Shown here in pieces: positions 6,675 to 8,406 of a stretch of DNA of 8,406 nt. The notes under the pieces are model-generated. The model ran no database searches and was not told the DNA's origin. It worked only from the letters and a program-made list of their open reading frames with translations. The DNA comes from an uncultured Magnetococcales bacterium. Lineage in GTDB: Bacteria > Pseudomonadota > Magnetococcia > Magnetococcales > Magnetaquicoccaceae. Positions within the stretch are counted from its first letter, which is position 1, and each line of letters begins with the position of its first letter. The position numbers and the translations under genes are program-made. The stretch lies in NCBI GenBank assembly GCA_903913345.1, contig CAIWLA010000093.1, positions 1 through 8,406 of the forward strand, written 5' to 3'.

Positions 6675-8330
6675 ATGCGTTTCCTTCCCTTCATCTCTCT
6701 TTTTCCCGGACATCACGGATTCTGTCGTCCTGGACGATACCGGTCAGTGTGGCTGTTGGGCTGCCTGATCTGGTTCGCCTTGGGTGTGCGACCGGCGGAA
6801 TCGGTCTCGTTGTCCGAGGCCGTCTCCATGGCCCTGGCCCTCAATCCGACCGTTCTGGCCACCGACAAACAGCGATTGATCACGGAACAGCAGACCAACC
6901 AGGCCCGTGCCGGCTATCTGCCCACCCTTGATTTGTCCACCGGCATTGGCAATGAACAGACCTCTTCCCCCTCCACCCGCACCATGACCGAGGGGACGGT
7001 CTCCCAGCCGCACCGGGAGACGCGGGCTACCCTCAATCAGGTGTTGTTTGACGGCTTTAATGTCTCCAGTGGTGTCAAAAAGGCGCGCGCACTGCAACAG
7101 GTGGGGGAGTGGAACCACCGCTTGGCCGTTCAGACCGCCACCATGGAGGCCATCGAGCAATTTCTGGAGGTTCAGAAACAGCGGGAGTTGCTGGACAGGA
7201 TCAAGCGATTTGCCGATGTGCAGGCCGATTATCTGGCCAAGGTCCGGGAGTGGTATGAAGGGGGTGCGGGGACCGTGGCCGAGGTGTGGCAGACCGAAAG
7301 CCGTTTGGCCCTCACCCAGTCCAGCATGGCCACCGTGGAGAGCCAGTTGGCCACGGCTGTGGATGAGTTCACCCGGATATTCGGTTTTGGGCCGGAGTCA
7401 TTGGACCCGGTTTCTTCCGTGGCGGACCGTCTCCCCGCCTCCCTGGAACAGGCATTGGGACAGGCCGCCGAACATCATCCCAGCCTGTTGGAGGCCCAGA
7501 GCAATCTGGATGCGGCGGCGGCGGCGCGGGATGGTGCGCGCTCCGGGCTGTGGCCATCCGTCTCCCTGGCCCTGGAGAACAGTCGCACCAACAATTCCGG
7601 TGGTATTAATGGCGAGACGCAAGACACCCTGGCCATGGTGCGTCTGAATTATAATCTTTTCCGGGGCGGGACGGATCTGGCGCGGGGTCAGGAGTTTGTG
7701 CGTCGTTACGAGCAGGCCGAGGCCCAGGGGGAGCAGGCCAGGCAGCTTGTGCAAAAAAATGTGGAAAAATCATGGCGTACCATCCTGGAACTGCGGAAAC
7801 GCCTCACCCGGTTGCAAGAGCATGAGGCCGTCAGCAAACAGGTGGCCGATGCCTATTATGAACAATTCATTGCGGATCAACGTTCCCTGCTGGATGTCTT
7901 GAATGCCGAGAATGAGTTGTACACCGCCCAAAGCAACCGGACCAGTGGTCATTATGCGTTGCGGGTGGAGGAGTATCGTCTGTTGGCCAACATGGGGATT
8001 ATCGAGACGGCCTTTTCCTCCGTTGGCGCGCCGGGTCATACCGGGATGCGGTTGACCTTGCAGGAGGCCTGGTTGACCCCGGCCACCCCGGTCACGCTCC
8101 TGGATGCCCCCAAAACGGATGGCACGGTGGTCAAGGCGTTGCCAAAACAGACGCCATTGCGTATCCTCCAGACCCGAAACGAATGGATGCAGGTGATCGA
8201 TCTGGAGGGGAATCAGGGTTGGGTGACGGGGATCTCCACCGCCAACGGCGGGATGCCGTCCGGGATGTTCACCTTGCCGGATGCTGCCGACGACGCCCTC
8301 ATCCCGCCCGCTGGTGCAGATCCCTCCTGA
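6675..8330 (+). CDS. TolC-family outer-membrane channel with C-terminal SH3-like domain
   Basis: From the ATG at 6675 this is 551 residues. The signal peptide ends near AES43 after a hydrophobic VWLLGCLIWFALGV (25-38). The mature part has the internal TolC duplication: SLSEAVSMALALNP (45-58) matches SLEQALGQAAEHHP (256-269), each followed by the helix-to-strand turn (ARAGYLPTLDLS and ARSGLWPSVSLA). Further marks are LFDGF (124-128), NLFRGG (327-332) and SLLDVLNAENELYTA (404-418). Residues about 468-522 resemble a bacterial SH3 domain: VTLLDAPKTDGTVVKAL, then WMQVIDLEGNQGWVTG. This is an unusual extra domain at the periplasmic end. A TTG at 6627 would add 16 residues without a signal-peptide benefit; neither start has a clear Shine-Dalgarno. 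It would form the outer-membrane duct of the T1SS encoded divergently. The LLGC in the signal peptide resembles a lipobox, but its Cys sits inside the hydrophobic core, so a lipoprotein is unlikely. Confidence 0.9.
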   Translation: MRFLPFISLFPGHHGFCRPGRYRSVWLLGCLIWFALGVRPAESVSLSEAVSMALALNPTVLATDKQRLITEQQTNQARAGYLPTLDLSTGIGNEQTSSPSTRTMTEGTVSQPHRETRATLNQVLFDGFNVSSGVKKARALQQVGEWNHRLAVQTATMEAIEQFLEVQKQRELLDRIKRFADVQADYLAKVREWYEGGAGTVAEVWQTESRLALTQSSMATVESQLATAVDEFTRIFGFGPESLDPVSSVADRLPASLEQALGQAAEHHPSLLEAQSNLDAAAAARDGARSGLWPSVSLALENSRTNNSGGINGETQDTLAMVRLNYNLFRGGTDLARGQEFVRRYEQAEAQGEQARQLVQKNVEKSWRTILELRKRLTRLQEHEAVSKQVADAYYEQFIADQRSLLDVLNAENELYTAQSNRTSGHYALRVEEYRLLANMGIIETAFSSVGAPGHTGMRLTLQEAWLTPATPVTLLDAPKTDGTVVKALPKQTPLRILQTRNEWMQVIDLEGNQGWVTGISTANGGMPSGMFTLPDAADDALIPPAGADPS

Positions 8331-8354
8331 GGTTGTGGTCATTATACAGGGGGT

Positions 8355-8377
8355 CCAGGGGGAATTATTCCCCCTGG
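8355..8377 (+). terminator. Palindromic hairpin after the tolC-like gene
   Basis: CCAGGGGGAAT (8355-8365) and ATTCCCCCTGG (8367-8377) are perfect 11-bp arms around a single T, 24 nt past the TGA stop. It can fold as a strong hairpin, with a few middle bases unpaired, and probably serves as a terminator or a dispersed extragenic repeat. Any downstream T run is lost because the contig turns into adapter sequence at 8383. Confidence 0.55.
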
Positions 8378-8382
8378 TGGGG

Positions 8383-8406
8383 AGATCGGAAGAGCACACG
8401 TCTGAA
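8383..8406 (+). other. Illumina TruSeq adapter sequence at the contig end (artefact)
   Basis: The last 24 bases begin AGATCGGAAGAGCACACG and match the standard TruSeq read-1 adapter to the end of the window. They are not genomic. The true sequence ends at or just before 8382. On the minus strand this end gives the tell-tale translation MCSSDL, which often appears in contaminated protein entries. Confidence 0.97.

Noticed and set aside
7770..8399. 209-codon minus-strand open frame beginning MCSSDLP
   Set aside because: Its start lies in the Illumina adapter, and the rest is antisense to the TolC-SH3 gene with a Gly/Gln/His-rich shadow composition.

Overview
The window carries a nearly complete four-component type I secretion system (T1SS). 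On the minus strand, reading leftward from about 6341, lie two ABC exporter genes (657 and 713 codons) and a HlyD-type membrane fusion protein gene (456 codons). They form a tight operon with a 2-nt gap and then a 4-nt ATGA overlap. Divergently on the plus strand is a TolC-type outer-membrane channel with a bacterial SH3-like domain fused to its C-terminus. Two different ABC subunits plus one fusion protein recall the atypical Vibrio cholerae RtxB/RtxD/RtxE exporter, where the two ABC proteins are thought to work as a heterodimer. The 713-residue subunit also has a LapB/HlyB-style C39-like N-terminal domain without the peptidase residues.

The organism is probably a Gram-negative proteobacterium: it has a TolC channel, a periplasmic adaptor and a GC-rich coding sequence (estimated by eye near 58-60 %). 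The style, including GGGTCCAGGGGG-type repeats behind genes, would suit Magnetococcales or Alphaproteobacteria, but that is a weak guess.

Layout, left to right. 1-80: the first 26 codons of a minus-strand gene running off the window. 81-405: AT-rich non-coding DNA with a striking palindrome at 335-349. 406-579: a 57-codon, very acidic small protein on the minus strand with a good ribosome binding site. 580-856: non-coding, with a perfect 13-bp hairpin that probably ends the secretion operon. 857-2227: HlyD-like protein. 2224-4365: ABC subunit with a C39-like domain. 4368-6341: second ABC subunit with a Pro/Ala/Val-rich tail. 6342-6674: divergent control region. 6675-8330: TolC-SH3 protein. 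8355-8377: palindromic terminator-like hairpin. 8383-8406: Illumina adapter sequence, so the right contig end is artificial.

How it works together (inference from family knowledge): the two ABC proteins would form the inner-membrane ATPase channel, the HlyD protein would bridge the periplasm, and the TolC-SH3 protein would form the outer-membrane duct. No RTX toxin or adhesin is visible. The partial gene at the left edge and the small acidic gene are candidate clients: after their Met-Ala-Glu starts they share a spaced L..LTVL.G motif. The main points of interest are the uneven nucleotide-binding motifs of the two ABC subunits, the SH3 fusion on TolC, and these two related N-termini.
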